Assembly (NCBI GenBank): GCA_035772735.1
Contig: JASDFA010000010.1
Span: 28,521,501 to 28,585,500 of the forward strand
Direction: 5' to 3'
Length of the DNA stretch: 64,000 nucleotides
Source: Datura wrightii
Lineage: Eukaryota; Streptophyta; Magnoliopsida; Solanales; Solanaceae
The notes beneath the pieces were generated by a model that was not told the DNA's origin, made no database searches, and saw only the letters and a program-made list of their open reading frames with translations. The translations under genes and the position numbers were made by a program. Position 1 is the stretch's first letter. Every line of letters begins with the position of its first letter. Shown here piece after piece: positions 25,271-35,728 of the stretch.

Positions 25271-25280
25271 AAAATGTTAA

Positions 25281-25325
25281 AAGGATGCCTCCCACCAAGC
25301 GCCTTAGTTAAAGTCGTGGTACGAC
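25281..25325 (-). other. N2 double-hairpin motif, copy A
   Basis: On the minus strand hairpin 1 is gtcg-tacca-cgac (25313-25325); the linker 'tttaactaaggcg' leads to hairpin 2, 'cttggtgggaggcatcc', whose stem is imperfect. This is the second, more decayed copy of the tandem pair, on the ORF2 side. Confidence 0.6.
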
Positions 25326-25328
25326 ATT

Positions 25329-25376
25329 CATGGGTTACCTCCCATGCCGTGCCTGATTTAACGTCGCGGCACGACG
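25329..25376 (-). other. N2 double-hairpin motif, copy B
   Basis: On the minus strand hairpin 1 is cgtcg-tgccg-cgacg (25362-25376), then a linker 'ttaaatcaggcacgg', then hairpin 2 catggg-aggtaa-cccatg (25329-25346). Both stems are perfect. The A-T/T-A change in stem 2 relative to N3 keeps pairing. Confidence 0.75.
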
Positions 25377-25457
25377 ATGGCCCTGTTACTCCTTCATCCG
25401 AGTAGACTTGTGACCATATTAAGGATCTACTAAACTTTCATGCAGCACTTGCTTCTC

Positions 25458-25905
25458 TCAGAACTGATTACAACCTCCAGGTTCTCCCGCCAACTTCACT
25501 TTGAAGTCCTCATAGTGAGGAGTAATTTGTGCTGCTTTGAACACTTCAAACACTGCCTCTTGATAATCTACTCTCATAGACATCTTGCCCAACTGAACAT
25601 GTATTACAGTGTCGGCGGTGGCTAAGGATCCTCTCCCCAAAATGAGCGGAAGTGTTGCATCTACCCCATAGTCCAAGATTATAAAGTCCACCAGCAGGAT
25701 GAAAGGTCCTACATTAATCAAGACAGGATCAATGATTCCCTAAGGATAGGCCAGAGGTAGATTCGCAAGATGCAATATCACTATGGTAGGATGTGGTTCA
25801 CCTAATACCAGAGTTTGGAAGAGGGATATAGGCATCAAGTTGATGCTCACACCCAGATCAATAAGGCTCAACCAACATCCTTGCATCCAACTTCCTGCAA
25901 AAGCT
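25458..25905 (-). pseudogene. N2 aspartic protease domain
   Basis: On the minus strand the text SLIDLGVSINLMPISLFQ carries the retropepsin-like active-site motif (DLG-x-SI, the variant seen in Athila/Tat elements). Then come VGPFILLVDFIILDYG and PLILGRGSLATADTVI, the second conserved block, where the usual GRPFLAT is GRGSLAT. The 87-codon open piece at 25458-25721 is the C-terminal half; a stop separates it from the active-site half. Upstream Gag cannot be recognised. No RT follows; the double-hairpin motif does. Confidence 0.8.
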
Positions 25906-26489
25906 TAACCAACACAATATTCACATGAATCTACTTTAACAACTCAAGAAACATACTACAGGTTGTGTCCTCTGTTTTGTTTCTTCAACCTTTGAGAAAA
26001 TGCAAGAGGTGGTCGAGCTACTACAATTTTCAGTTGCAGGTTCATAACAACCAATCAACTAATAACCATAGGATCTTCCTAAAAAGTTATCAATCACATT
26101 AACAATATACTCCAACTATAACCATAAGTCTAACAAGATAAGAGTTCAACAATTTTCACGAGTAAGGCAAGAGTAGAATATATATGATGTAGTATAATGT
26201 AAGGAGAGTTTGGATAAGGAAATAAGATCACAATGATCATAAACATATGTAAAACAACAAGCTATCAATGCTCTCTCATAGGTCTTGTAAAGATATAGCG
26301 ACGAACCAACCGACCAATTTCACCTTACAATTATCTCCTACCAATACACCTTTAATTTTCAAGATACTACAATCTTCCATAGGCACAACATAGATGTCAT
26401 AAACAAGTGTTCCAACACATAACTAAGTATAAGAATTCTATTAACAATTCAACAATCCATTTGGGACCTATTCGATTCAATGACGATAA
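25906..26489. other. No gene recognised
   Basis: AT-rich sequence between the N2 protease and a minus-strand LTR scrap. No gag text is readable on the minus strand, so N2 is probably truncated here. Nothing else is supported. Confidence 0.5.
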
Positions 26490-27445
26490 TGGATAACAAA
26501 TTCGTGTTTTCTCAAAGAAGAGGGTGACTCCTTCGTAAGTTTGATTCTACCAGCCTCAACAGGAGATTCAATTTTCTATTTACATCAACTTCCATCCATG
26601 TATGAAAATATACTACTCCATACTAATCCTCCATATTCGGCCAGCCAAGGACACACCAACAATTTCAATATGATAATTTCCCGATTATGCGTAAACTACA
26701 AATTAATGATCCAGAAGAAGATAGGATAACTTACTTTATCCTTGGAGAATCTTTGGTTATTGAGGGGCACCTTTTTCAGAATTTCCACTTCCTTAGCATG
26801 CTCAAACCCGAACTGAATTTGACAAACTATGTCTGCGATGATGTTATGTACATCCATAGCAGCTTGCTCTTATGATTAATTTATATTTAGAGAATTTGGA
26901 CGTATAATTCTCTTTTATTTTTCTATAATACTTAGGGGTAATAAAGGGGGGGATGATCTAATTCATTTTTAGTAATACGGCAGAAAGAAAATAATGCTTG
27001 GGCTGGGTTTTGCCTTATAGAGGCAACAAAACACGACCTAAACTCGTGACCCAATTCTCCTTGGGTTGTTAACAGTAAAATAATCATACTAATGTCAGGT
27101 TGATGAGCGATTTGATTCTCTAGAAAGTAGACTTATAGATCTCTAATTTGATAGGTAGTTGGAATTCTAACTCGTTACATATTAGGAGATATGCTCATCC
27201 CAAATTATACCATATCAAAAACTTATTTGAAATACTTCCCGTTGTTAAACTGTGAACTAGAATTTATTATTACCAAGCTCGCTTTGGCCTAAAACATTAA
27301 TTTAATTCTTTGACAACCTTTATATATTCATTTCATGGTATGACGACCCATTTGGATTTTCCAAACAATGTTAAGAAGAAAAAGATTTGACTTATATGTC
27401 TTCAACTTAGCGGGTTAATTATTTTAAAATATGTGGCGCATTACA
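26490..27445 (-). repeat. Minus-strand gypsy LTR scrap
   Basis: On the minus strand it begins TGTAATGCGCC at 27445, preceded by 'cctatggaaaaaatga' and 'tcaaggacgaaggat', the arrangement of polypurine tract and LTR start seen in Tekay-type copies. The TATA-like 'ctctataaggcaaaac' lies near 27010-27025. The left boundary is uncertain and no internal genes are attached. Confidence 0.5.
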
Positions 27446-27461
27446 TCATTTTTTCCATAGG

Positions 27462-28652
27462 ATCCTTCGTCCTTGAATGAGAGTAATTCCAATAAAATTG
27501 TGACCTTAGGATTTTCTCAAATTTCAGTAGAGTTTCCTCTTCAATTGGACTATCCAAATCTGAAACTCAGCAAAAAAAAACCAACCCATATGCCTCACAG
27601 TGCAATAAAAACATAATATCCGGATAATATAATCAAACTAAAATAGTATAACTTTTCATTTATGAAAACAAAATACATAACTTAAAAGTAATAACCCTTC
27701 GCATTTATCCTACTTCTGAACAATTCTAGTTTCATTATGAACGCTACCATTTTAGCTGAAAAATAGGTGAGAGTATCTACTCCAATTTTTCTTAACTTCT
27801 GACATTTTTTCTTTAATATTAGTTCTCTTTAGAGTACTTTCATCGATGCTATATATTTTAGTTCTAAATCCTCTTTCCTGCGGTGCTTTCTCTTATAATC
27901 TGAACATTTTTTATCAACACCATCTCTTATAATCTGAACATTTTTTATCAACACCATACTGGAGGAATCATTTATACCTTCTCGAAATGCATTCTGGGTA
28001 GATTGCTGGTAATTCTCAAAGAAACTTCAGCTTGCGGCCTATCATTGGAAGGGTTATATACAACATATATTATAGACTAATCTTTTTTTTCATCATCAAA
28101 TCTTATAAAAAAACTCATTTGGCAAGATTTATAGAGAGTTAAATTCCATTACTATTGAACTCTTGTCCTCGATGTTGTATATATAACTGAGATCTCTTCT
28201 TATTTTAATCTTTTAACAATCATTCCTATATAACCTCTAATTTACTTAACTTATTGAATTACGTCAGATTGAATAGAACGAACTCTGTAACATTCAGATT
28301 TGTTGACTGAAGATTTGATCCTTTATGCATACATGCTTCATAATAAGTTGTCGTAATGATCACAGTAGTTATCGTTGTACACAATCTCAATAAGGGATGG
28401 ATAATTCTTCTTGTTGTTTTCAAAGTCTAGTACTTAGAGTCATAACATATTCTTAATATCTGAATATTATATTTTAGGCTGATATTGTTAGCTGTAGACA
28501 ATATGTTGTACTAAGGTTCATTGAAGTACTCAAACATTGCTGGAAAGTCTTCTGGAACCTTGTTAGAAGCTAAGGATATCCATATCCGAATAATAAAAAT
28601 TGGTGCTTCTTGTAAAATAGTTCCAATTTATTTATATATTTATGGCAAAGTC
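27462..28652. other. AT-rich spacer, no gene recognised
   Basis: About 1.2 kb with no open frame of note and no LTR structure I can align. It contains one exact 34-base tandem duplication (27889-27956). Confidence 0.5.
27889..27956. repeat. 34-bp tandem duplication, two exact copies
   Basis: The unit starting 'tctcttataatctgaacatt' occurs at 27889-27922 and again at 27923-27956 without a mismatch. Confidence 0.9.
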
Positions 28653-28839
28653 TTGTAACGATTTCCAAATGTCCCTAGGATCAAATCCTAGACATGAAGT
28701 AGAAATCAAGTAGAAACAGACAAAACTCCACAGAACGGATCACATAACGATTCGTGGTGTGTGAACTTGACTCATGACATGGTCCATGATAATCATAAAA
28801 TATTCCTAAGTCCTTCTCTTGTAACCATAGGTGAAAAAA
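28653..28839 (+). repeat. Possible Tekay LTR start fragment
   Basis: It begins 'tgtaacgatttcc' and contains 'agaaatcaagtagaaacag' and 'acgattcgtggtgtg', resembling the E1 LTR start (5446-5540, with 'agaagaaacaagaaatt' and 'acgagtcgtggtc'). It is short and diverged, so the call is tentative. Confidence 0.35.
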
Positions 28840-29388
28840 AAGTGACCCATTTTGCTGAATCAAGGGAATAAAGTCCCGAAAGGCTTCCAAGGGCATTTGT
28901 GGGAAGTTGTGCAGAAGAAAATAACATTTTTTTCACCATAAATTGAACATAGCCATATTTTAATAGTACACATCATATGGTAGGGAGAGAATTATAGAGA
29001 GACGTGAGAGCTCCATCTTCTTCAAGTTTTGGAGGGCTTTTATCCGTGCTATCCATGCTGGAAACGAACTTAAGGCAATTGAATCAATCTTAGTTTTATT
29101 AACACTTCATCTAATGAACATCCCTAGACCTTTTATTTTATTACTTAGAAAATATCCTTTGTTCAACTTAGTTTTATAAATTTATATTCAATATTGTTTT
29201 CCCTTTTCCCCAAATTATTACATTTGAATTTTTCATACAATGATGCTCATTAGATTAGATAGATTTACAACACTAGGAATGATCTCATCTCATTCCCTGT
29301 GGGACTTGACCCCGACATCTATTGTGAATTTTTTTGACAACGACTTCTGCAACCTCGCTTAATCGGGAGATTTGTATTGAGCATTGTA
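28840..29388 (+). repeat. N5 5' LTR, truncated
   Basis: It aligns with 31645-32695 in the 3' LTR ('agtgacccattttgctg' against 'agtgacccaattcactg'; 'ggcttccaagggc' is shared) with internal deletions. It ends 'tattgagcattgta' just before the primer site. The U3 start is missing. Confidence 0.75.
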
Positions 29389-29393
29389 AAAAA

Positions 29394-29412
29394 TGGTGTT
29401 GTTGCTGGGGAA
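29394..29412 (+). other. N5 primer-binding site, diverged (tRNA-Asp)
   Basis: 'tggtgttgttgctggggaa' corresponds to TGGCGCCGTTGCCGGGGA with C-to-T changes at three positions, as methylation-driven decay would give. Confidence 0.65.
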
Positions 29413-29500
29413 TGAGGAATGATAGCCTATTGTTTTTTATTAATTTGAACTTGTTGGGCACCTTAATTTTTTAATTGCTCTTTTAGTTTTTATTTGTATT

Positions 29501-29779
29501 ATGGCATCGTGGAACGAAAGGAGAGTTGATATTTTCAATACATATCTTCATGACCAATCTCCCTATTGTGGAGGACCCAATCTTTGGCAAGATTGCGAAC
29601 ATGTCCCTAAAAGAGAGATGTGTGCACCTTCTTTCTCCTACAATGGGTATAGTTGCACATTATGTGGTGTTCATGGTAGGCATTGGGGTGATTGTCCCAA
29701 TGAGTTCACTTCTCAATACAATTTCTATCACTCAAATGCTAGTTGTGCTATTGAGCTTGATAGGTATAATGCCATGTAA
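29501..29779 (+). CDS. N5 small ORF with CCHC-like knuckle
   Basis: This is a 92-codon open frame with a real ATG, MASWNERRVDIFN, starting 90 bases after the primer site, where gag normally starts. It holds CTLCGVHGRHWGDCP, close to a C-x2-C-x4-H-x4-C knuckle but with Arg in the His position and His one residue later. It matches neither the N1 nor the Tekay Gag. It could be a nucleocapsid-like remnant of a non-autonomous element. Short frames at 29876-30175 and 30266-30568 follow without recognisable domains. Function unknown. Confidence 0.4.
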   Translation: MASWNERRVDIFNTYLHDQSPYCGGPNLWQDCEHVPKREMCAPSFSYNGYSCTLCGVHGRHWGDCPNEFTSQYNFYHSNASCAIELDRYNAM

Positions 29780-30490
29780 TGTGAGGGACGAAGCACTACA
29801 GGTGAACGCATGGAGTCCATGCTCAAAGCTTTTTTGGAGTGAGAGTCCAATTCGGAGAAGGATGCCTACTCTTAAATGCCCATGGAATTATCGGCTCCTC
29901 AAGAAAAAAGCTATAGTTCTCTGAAAGATGAAGCTGAGGAGATGTTGAGAAGCATAACAAGGAGGACTGAACAATGGGGCCTAGACCTAACTAAATTGTG
30001 GGAAAATGTTCAACATAATGATGACGAAGGGGTCAAGGTGGACCTTAAAGAGGTCAAGCGAATTTGCCAACCAACCAATCCAACATCAATACATGATGCC
30101 AAAGTTGAAGAAGTGACACTAGACCTCCAAAGGGATGTCTATCAAATTATTCTTGAGGAATCTAGTGTATTTTAAAGGGAGGATGTCAAGAAAGAAGCAT
30201 GCTTGAGAATAGAGAGACTTAAACAAGCTTCCAATCATTTTTCAATATTGTAATCGGTTGCCAATATGAAAATTGACTCAACCAAGTCTATGGAGGAAAT
30301 CGAAGAGGAAGATCAAAGTAGCTTTATCCTAAAATTTGTCATGATAACAAGACCAAATCACATCCCTCTTTCCAATATATGCAATATTCCCTTAACTTTT
30401 ACAACACCATCTCTCAAGCGGAGTAGAAAAATGGAAAAGAAATCAGGGTGTAATTCACAAGCTCAAAGTGGAGATAAAAGTAGTAAAGAT
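29780..30490 (+). other. N5 internal region, unrecognised frames
   Basis: Two frames of about 100 codons (29876-30175 and 30266-30568) lie here. The first is acidic and charged (EAEEMLRSITRRTEQWGL) and may be coiled-coil Gag text. I can name no family. The second overlaps the double-hairpin motif and is doubtful. Confidence 0.35.
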
Positions 30491-30496
30491 CGATGC

Positions 30497-30544
30497 CATC
30501 GAGCCGCGGTGTTAAATAAGGTGCTTCTTGGGAGGCTACCCAAG
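30497..30544 (+). other. N5 double-hairpin motif
   Basis: Hairpin 1 is catcg-agccg-cggtg (30497-30511); the linker 'ttaaataaggtgctt' leads to hairpin 2, cttggg-aggcta-cccaag (30527-30544). Compared with N1, the G-C pair at stem position 2 is A-T and position 3 is T-G, so pairing is kept. Confidence 0.7.
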
Positions 30545-31011
30545 TGTTTTAAATTTCTTTTTACATGACATATTTGTTTTCTTTGGTTGTTGCAGGGTTG
30601 AAAAAGGTGTGGAATGTGAAAAAAAGTGGAAGATCAAAAAATGAGGAACCTATGTTGGACCTGCAAAACGCAAATCCATATGTGCAGCTTGCAAGTCCAG
30701 TGCATGTGCCAACCAAAATACTTGGAAGAAAAAATGCTCAACATTGATGCATCTATGCTAGACCAGCGAAATGCTGATTCGAAGGTGTGAAACGCATGTA
30801 CCGCGTAGGTTAATTTCAAAATGCCTGGTAGAAGAAGTTTCAAAAGAAGTGACTATGCACCCCACCTGCGCAATGTAGGTTTGGTTGTGCGGTCCATAGT
30901 TCCAACAAAGATGCCTTTGTAAGACTTTAGGAGTTATTTCATTCCTTCATCCCTTGTTTTCTTCAACCTTGTGCTCGAGGATGATGCATTAGTTTCGTTG
31001 GGGGTGAAGTC
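30545..31011 (+). other. N5 repeat region and polypurine tract
   Basis: After the hairpins come short words resembling those of the LTR U3 ('gcaaatccatatgtgc', 'gcgaaatgctgattc'; compare 'gcggatttgcatctgc' at 31474). Next is 'ctcgaggatgatgcatt' and the tract 'gttgggggtgaag' before the LTR. No ORF2 is present, so N5 is a further reduced derivative. Confidence 0.5.
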
Positions 31012-32695
31012 TGAGTAACCCATTTGTTAGTGATGCATGATTTGGCCCTATGATAGATTTGGTGATGTCATTGTTAAGGGAAAATCATCACTGCTTTCTA
31101 TTTAGCATCTCCTTTGTAGATAATAGTTAATGAATAAACTCCGAGGTTTATTTATACTGTGGTTCTTTCTGAAGGATCAAGTATTTTCTTATTTTATTTT
31201 TTGTGTCAAACTGGGTAACATTTCTTGATGATGGATTGAAAGGCGACTTTCTTAAGGGAAAATGCCATGTCTTTGAGTCCTTGTTGCACTCATTTTAAGA
31301 GGTTACCACCAAAAATTTTGATTGGCATTGCAAAATAATTTTTAAGATAAAAAAGGGCACTTGAATTTGAAAATGAGCACTCTCTTGTTGTAAGTTACAC
31401 ATTCTTTATTTGGCTTGTTGATATGGAAAACTAGCTTTTTTAAATTCATATCCTCGATTTGCATATACTATAGCGGATTTGCATCTGCTAAATGAAGATG
31501 TAAAGTGGATAGGACTGCCTTGAACCTGCTACTCAACTGTGAACCATGGATTTGCCTCTGCTAAACACAGATGCCCCCACATTTGCACCTACTTTTCACC
31601 TGTGCACCACCGATTGGCATATGCTAACCACATGTGAAAAGCAAGTGACCCAATTCACTGATTCAAGGGCAAAAAAATCTAGAAAGGCTTCCAAGGGCTT
31701 ATGTGGGAAGTTATGCAGGAAAAATTTCTCACCCTAAATTTTACACACCCATTTTTGAATAGTAAACATCATATTGTAGAGAGCGAATTATAGAGGGAAG
31801 TGAGAGCTACTTCTTCTTCAAGTTCTCCAAGGAAAAAACCCACCATTCTGGCAGGTTTAAAATCTTCAATTTACTATTTGTGATGATGACTATTGATTAT
31901 TTATCTATGAATATCATTGATTTATTTCATTTATAAGTAGCAAATTTACTAGCTAGGGGCGTGTGCTTGATGGGTATTTAATTTAATTGGGTATTTATCA
32001 ATTGTTCTTAACTTTAATCTAAATACATGGATATATTGTTTTCTCTAAATTTTAATTGAAAATTAATAATTGCAAACAGTAGTTTAGTTTACTTATCTTG
32101 ATTGAGCTTGAGAAAGAAGAGTGAGATATGGGTGAAGAAGCTATAACTAGGATTTGGAGTGTGGATGTGTGGGGTTGAGCAAGAGATAGTAAAAACCCAC
32201 ATCCTCACTCCATTAAAGGGTTAAGACTAGAGATAGCTTGACCATTCCTCAAGCTTTGTATGGGTGATTTTTATTGGAACACTGGGGTTTGAGAAAACCC
32301 AAGGCAAAAACATCCTTGTGGTTGAAAAATAAGAGGATGTACTTCGATCCACGCTATCTATTCAAGAAATTGATGTTAAGACAATTAAATCAATCCTACT
32401 TTAATTAACACTTCATTTATTGCAAATCCCTAGCTCTTTTTTTATTGCTTGCAACAAATCCTTTGTTCAACTTAGTTTTATAATTTAAATTCAATATTGT
32501 TTTCCCCTTTCCCCCATATTTTTGCATTTCAAATTTTCATACAATGATTATTATTAGTTTAGATTGATTTAAAAGTCTAGGGACGATAACTTCTTATCCT
32601 CCATAGGATTCAACCCTGACATCCCTTGAAAATTTATTTTTTACAACGACCGTTGCCACCTCCCTCAATCGGGAGAGTTGTATTGAGCATTATCA
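31012..32695 (+). repeat. N5 3' LTR (about 1.68 kb)
   Basis: It starts 'tgagtaacccatttg' after the polypurine tract and ends 'tattgagcattatca'. The U3 part at 31450-31650 contains repeated 'atttgcatctgctaa'-like words. The later part ('ttcaacttagttttataa', 'attcaatattgttttcccc') matches the truncated 5' LTR. Small open frames inside are not genes. Confidence 0.78.
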
Positions 32696-33160
32696 GTCCC
32701 CCAACTAGCTCTACGATGTTGGTAACTTAAATGACATAAATAATACATAAACCAAAACTTATATCCTAAGATGATGAGGGCCCACCCAAACTAAGCTGAA
32801 TTTGAATGAAGATCGAATCTGGAAGCGGGGAAGAGACTATACACTCAAACCTATATCATGAAATGATATATAATAAAAAAGTATGTGATCAGTATATTTA
32901 ATTACAGAGTATGGAGGACAAGCAAAGCATGAGATTACGGACAACGTGCTAAAAATCATGATTGTGAGATAGTTATAAATCATGATCCTTTCATCATAAT
33001 TTGAAGTATAATGACCGAATATTTTGAAAACAAAATCGTCAAGCTTAACATGTTTGAAATCATAAGTAAAACTCATAAACTGATCAATGGGCCAAAAATA
33101 CTATAATTCATGGTATCATAAAGCATGAACATGAAGAAACATGATGCATGTGGAAAAGTG
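32696..33160 (-). repeat. Tekay LTR fragment (minus strand)
   Basis: 'aagtatgtgatcagtatat' and 'acagagtatggaggac' parallel 'agtatgtggtcagtatttg' and 'ctgagtatgcaagg' in the E2 LTR (8379-8420). Both ends are truncated. Confidence 0.5.
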
Positions 33161-33521
33161 GGAGATTCACACAACTAATGAGTTGGTAATTTAGTAACTT
33201 ATTCGGCCTTTAAACATGAACTATTACTTTGTACTAAGACAAATAAGGAAGGTTTTATGCCTTTTTTCTTTGTTTGTGCAGGTATTTAACTTAGGCAAGG
33301 AAAATGGATAAATTGAACTAAAATTACTCTATTGGAGGAAAAGAACATACATACTGCATATTGGCACCTACGAAATGCTGGTGTCACGTAGTTGACAGTG
33401 GAGGATGAGCTGAAATGTACCTCCAAAGTGCAGGTTGGCACTCATATTATCCTGTGTAGCTAATGTAGCTTCTCTATGTTATTTTCTTTAACAAAATTGC
33501 AAAAAGAGTTGGGTTTGTGTT
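33161..33521 (+). repeat. N-type LTR start fragment
   Basis: 'tgagttggtaatttagtaac' and 'tttgtttgtgcaggtattt' match the start of the LTR at 19479-19600. It is cut at 33521 by a Tekay-type LTR. Confidence 0.6.
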
Positions 33522-34146
33522 TGTTATACTCCGAAAGCCCAAAGATCATCCCCGGGAGTTGAAATAGAGAAAAAACTGAAATTTTGCATCAGACTCAGAA
33601 TGAGTCATGGGGAGACTCGTGAGATCAACCCATGAATCGTGATGTGACTCATAGGGAAGGCTATGGAATGACCATGACTTGTGGTCAGGCCCCATGAGTG
33701 GTTAGGTCAGTCGTGGGGAGGGTGAATAAGAAAAGAAAATAAAAAGGAGCAGTGGACTTGACGGAGGGTCCCCACGAGTCCTGGTCAGCCCCCATGATTT
33801 GTGGGGTGAGTCGTGATCAAGCATGGATTAAATTTTGTCGAGGCAAGGTAGTGTACATCATGGATGGTGACCACGAGTCATGGTCACCAGTAACGAGTCG
33901 TGAGCTTGCTCATGATGATCCCAGAAGATCAGATGTGAGTGTACTTAATGGACAATGCCACGAGTCATGACCCTGAGCAATGAGTCATTAGGTCCTCCGT
34001 TAGGACCACCTAGCAGTTTTGCGAATTTATTAAAGGCTTTTCTATAATTCCTAAGTTCCTAAAGCCTAAACTATGAAGTTTTGAGTTATAGATATTGAAT
34101 TTTAAAGGGGTTAAGTTCAATTTAGGCCTCATTCATTCACGCATGC
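33522..34146 (+). repeat. E5 Tekay-type LTR, left part (split by N1)
   Basis: It starts TGTTATACTCC and is the same family as the E3 LTR at 14265. Repeated acgagtcatggtc and atgagtcat palindromes fill 33600-34010. It continues at 44031 after the N1 insertion; the shared junction word is catgc. Confidence 0.85.
34142..34146 (+). repeat. N1 target-site duplication, left copy (catgc)
   Basis: catgc precedes the LTR start at 34147 and is repeated at 44026-44030 after the LTR end. A five-base duplication is usual for Ty3/gypsy integration. Confidence 0.92.
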
Positions 34147-35585
34147 TGATCTTGGGCAGATTTATATGCCCAAGTGATACTCAAACGTATCATTTTCGCC
34201 TTGTTTGTTGTGCAATGTGTATATATTCTCATGTAGTTGGTAATAAAATGCGAATTTATACTAACCAACATGATTAGCATTTGTTTTGCAGGAAAATATG
34301 ATTTTTAGGAGCTAAAATGCATGTTGGAACTATATCGGAGTTGGACTTGGATACGAGCGTGGAAAAGACATTGGAATGCACAAATTATAGGGGCTCCGCG
34401 ATGGAGCTGTGCCACGCTACCATCGCGGAGGCACACCGCCTGGAGAGGAAATTAAATGGCAAATTCCAGTGAGGCCTCGCGACAGCTCCGTGGCACGGAG
34501 ATAGGCCTCCGCGTTGGCCTCCGTGCCACGTTGAGGCTATTTTACCGGACCCTGGATTTTCAGTGAAGGTCCGCGTCCATGCCGTGTCACGGAGGTTGTG
34601 CTCCGCGTTGACCTCCGTGACACGTTGCTTGTTATTCCGGGAAAAATTTCCCTCTAGTATAAATAGCACACTTAGGTTTATTTTAAGTAGTTCAGACTTG
34701 GTGGAGCAAGGACGTGGGTTAGCAGTAGTTGAGGGACGAAAAAGCTAAGGGATTTCTTCTCTTCCTTTCTTCTTTCAATCAATTGTATGTATGATTTACA
34801 CTTGTTTTAGGATGATCAATCCACAAATGAGAGGCTAATTCTCTTCCTTGCTAAGGTTTTGAACATGTGTAGTGAATTTTGATTGTAAATGATATTGTTT
34901 TCTTCTTCTTCTTTCATGTTGTTCTATTAATTCTTGTTCTTACTGCATTAGTGCTTGGCCGACATTAATGTACATCTAAAAAGTCCAATTTCACTCGAGA
35001 GAGCAAGAAATTGGAAAGTTGTGAATTAATAGGGTATTGTTCTTAACTTGATTTGGGAAAATTGGGTTTTCATGTGCTTTCCTGATAGAAATATACTTGA
35101 AAGCCGTATTAGTCAATTTAGGAACCGGAATTGTATTGCTAGGTCGTAAATTGCATTTGATCACAGAAATGTAGACGAATGGTTTATGATTCTTAAGTGA
35201 AATTAAATACAAGAGTTTTAATTTCTAGGCTACTGTTCTTGGCTAGCAACATGAAGAAGAGATTAACCGAATTATTATTATAATCGAATGCATTACTTGT
35301 TCTTAACCTTGGCATGCTCATATCCATAGTTTAAATTCACAGTAAATAATTGTTAATAGTTTTAGTATATATATATTTTATAAACAAAAACTTATTTAAT
35401 TGTTGGTTACGCTGTTGTTAGCATAATTAGAAGTAAGATAAGAATATAGTGTACTTAGGCAATTTTACTTATCCTGAGTCTCCTTAGATCGATACTTGGC
35501 TTACTTAGCCACTTTATTACTTGTTTGACCACGTGCACTTGCGTGTCGGTTTATAATATATAATACCAACTGAAACAGCCGAACA
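34147..35585 (+). repeat. N1 5' LTR (1439 bp)
   Basis: It starts 'tgatcttgggcag' and ends 'cagccgaaca'. U3 features: a perfect 11-base inverted repeat, ctccgcgatgg and ccatcgcggag, at 34394-34404 and 34420-34430; a second palindrome cluster at 34581-34628; and TATAAATA at 34658-34665. U5 ends in the conserved 'cgtgcacttgcgtgtcgg' region found in other N-type LTRs. Confidence 0.93.
34658..34665 (+). promoter_or_regulatory. N1 5' LTR TATA box
   Basis: TATAAATA lies 30 bases after the palindromic U3 cluster and is also present in the 3' LTR at 43098-43105. It is the likely start site region for genomic RNA. Confidence 0.7.
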
Positions 35586-35591
35586 AGTTTT

Positions 35592-35609
35592 TGGCGCCGT
35601 TGCCGGGGA
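35592..35609 (+). other. N1 primer-binding site (tRNA-Asp)
   Basis: TGGCGCCGTTGCCGGGGA is complementary to the 3' end of plant tRNA-Asp and starts seven bases after the LTR end. This site is typical of Athila/Tat elements. Confidence 0.9.
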
Positions 35610-35728
35610 GGCTAGGCAAATTTGTGAAATTGTGTTTAGTGTAAATTTACTGTATTTTTATTTTTATTTTCTTAAGTGTTAACAACTTGGTCTTAGCCTG
35701 TATTTTGCAGACTTGATTTCTGTGAACA

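Noticed and set aside
29394..29412. A tRNA gene at the primer-site-like sequences
   Set aside because: Only about 18 bases match a tRNA 3' end and no cloverleaf follows. These are primer sites.
34385..34669. A 94-codon minus-strand frame in the N1 5' LTR, repeated at 42825-43109
   Set aside because: It is repeated only because the LTR is repeated. It covers the palindromic U3 module and TATA box and has no protein family features.
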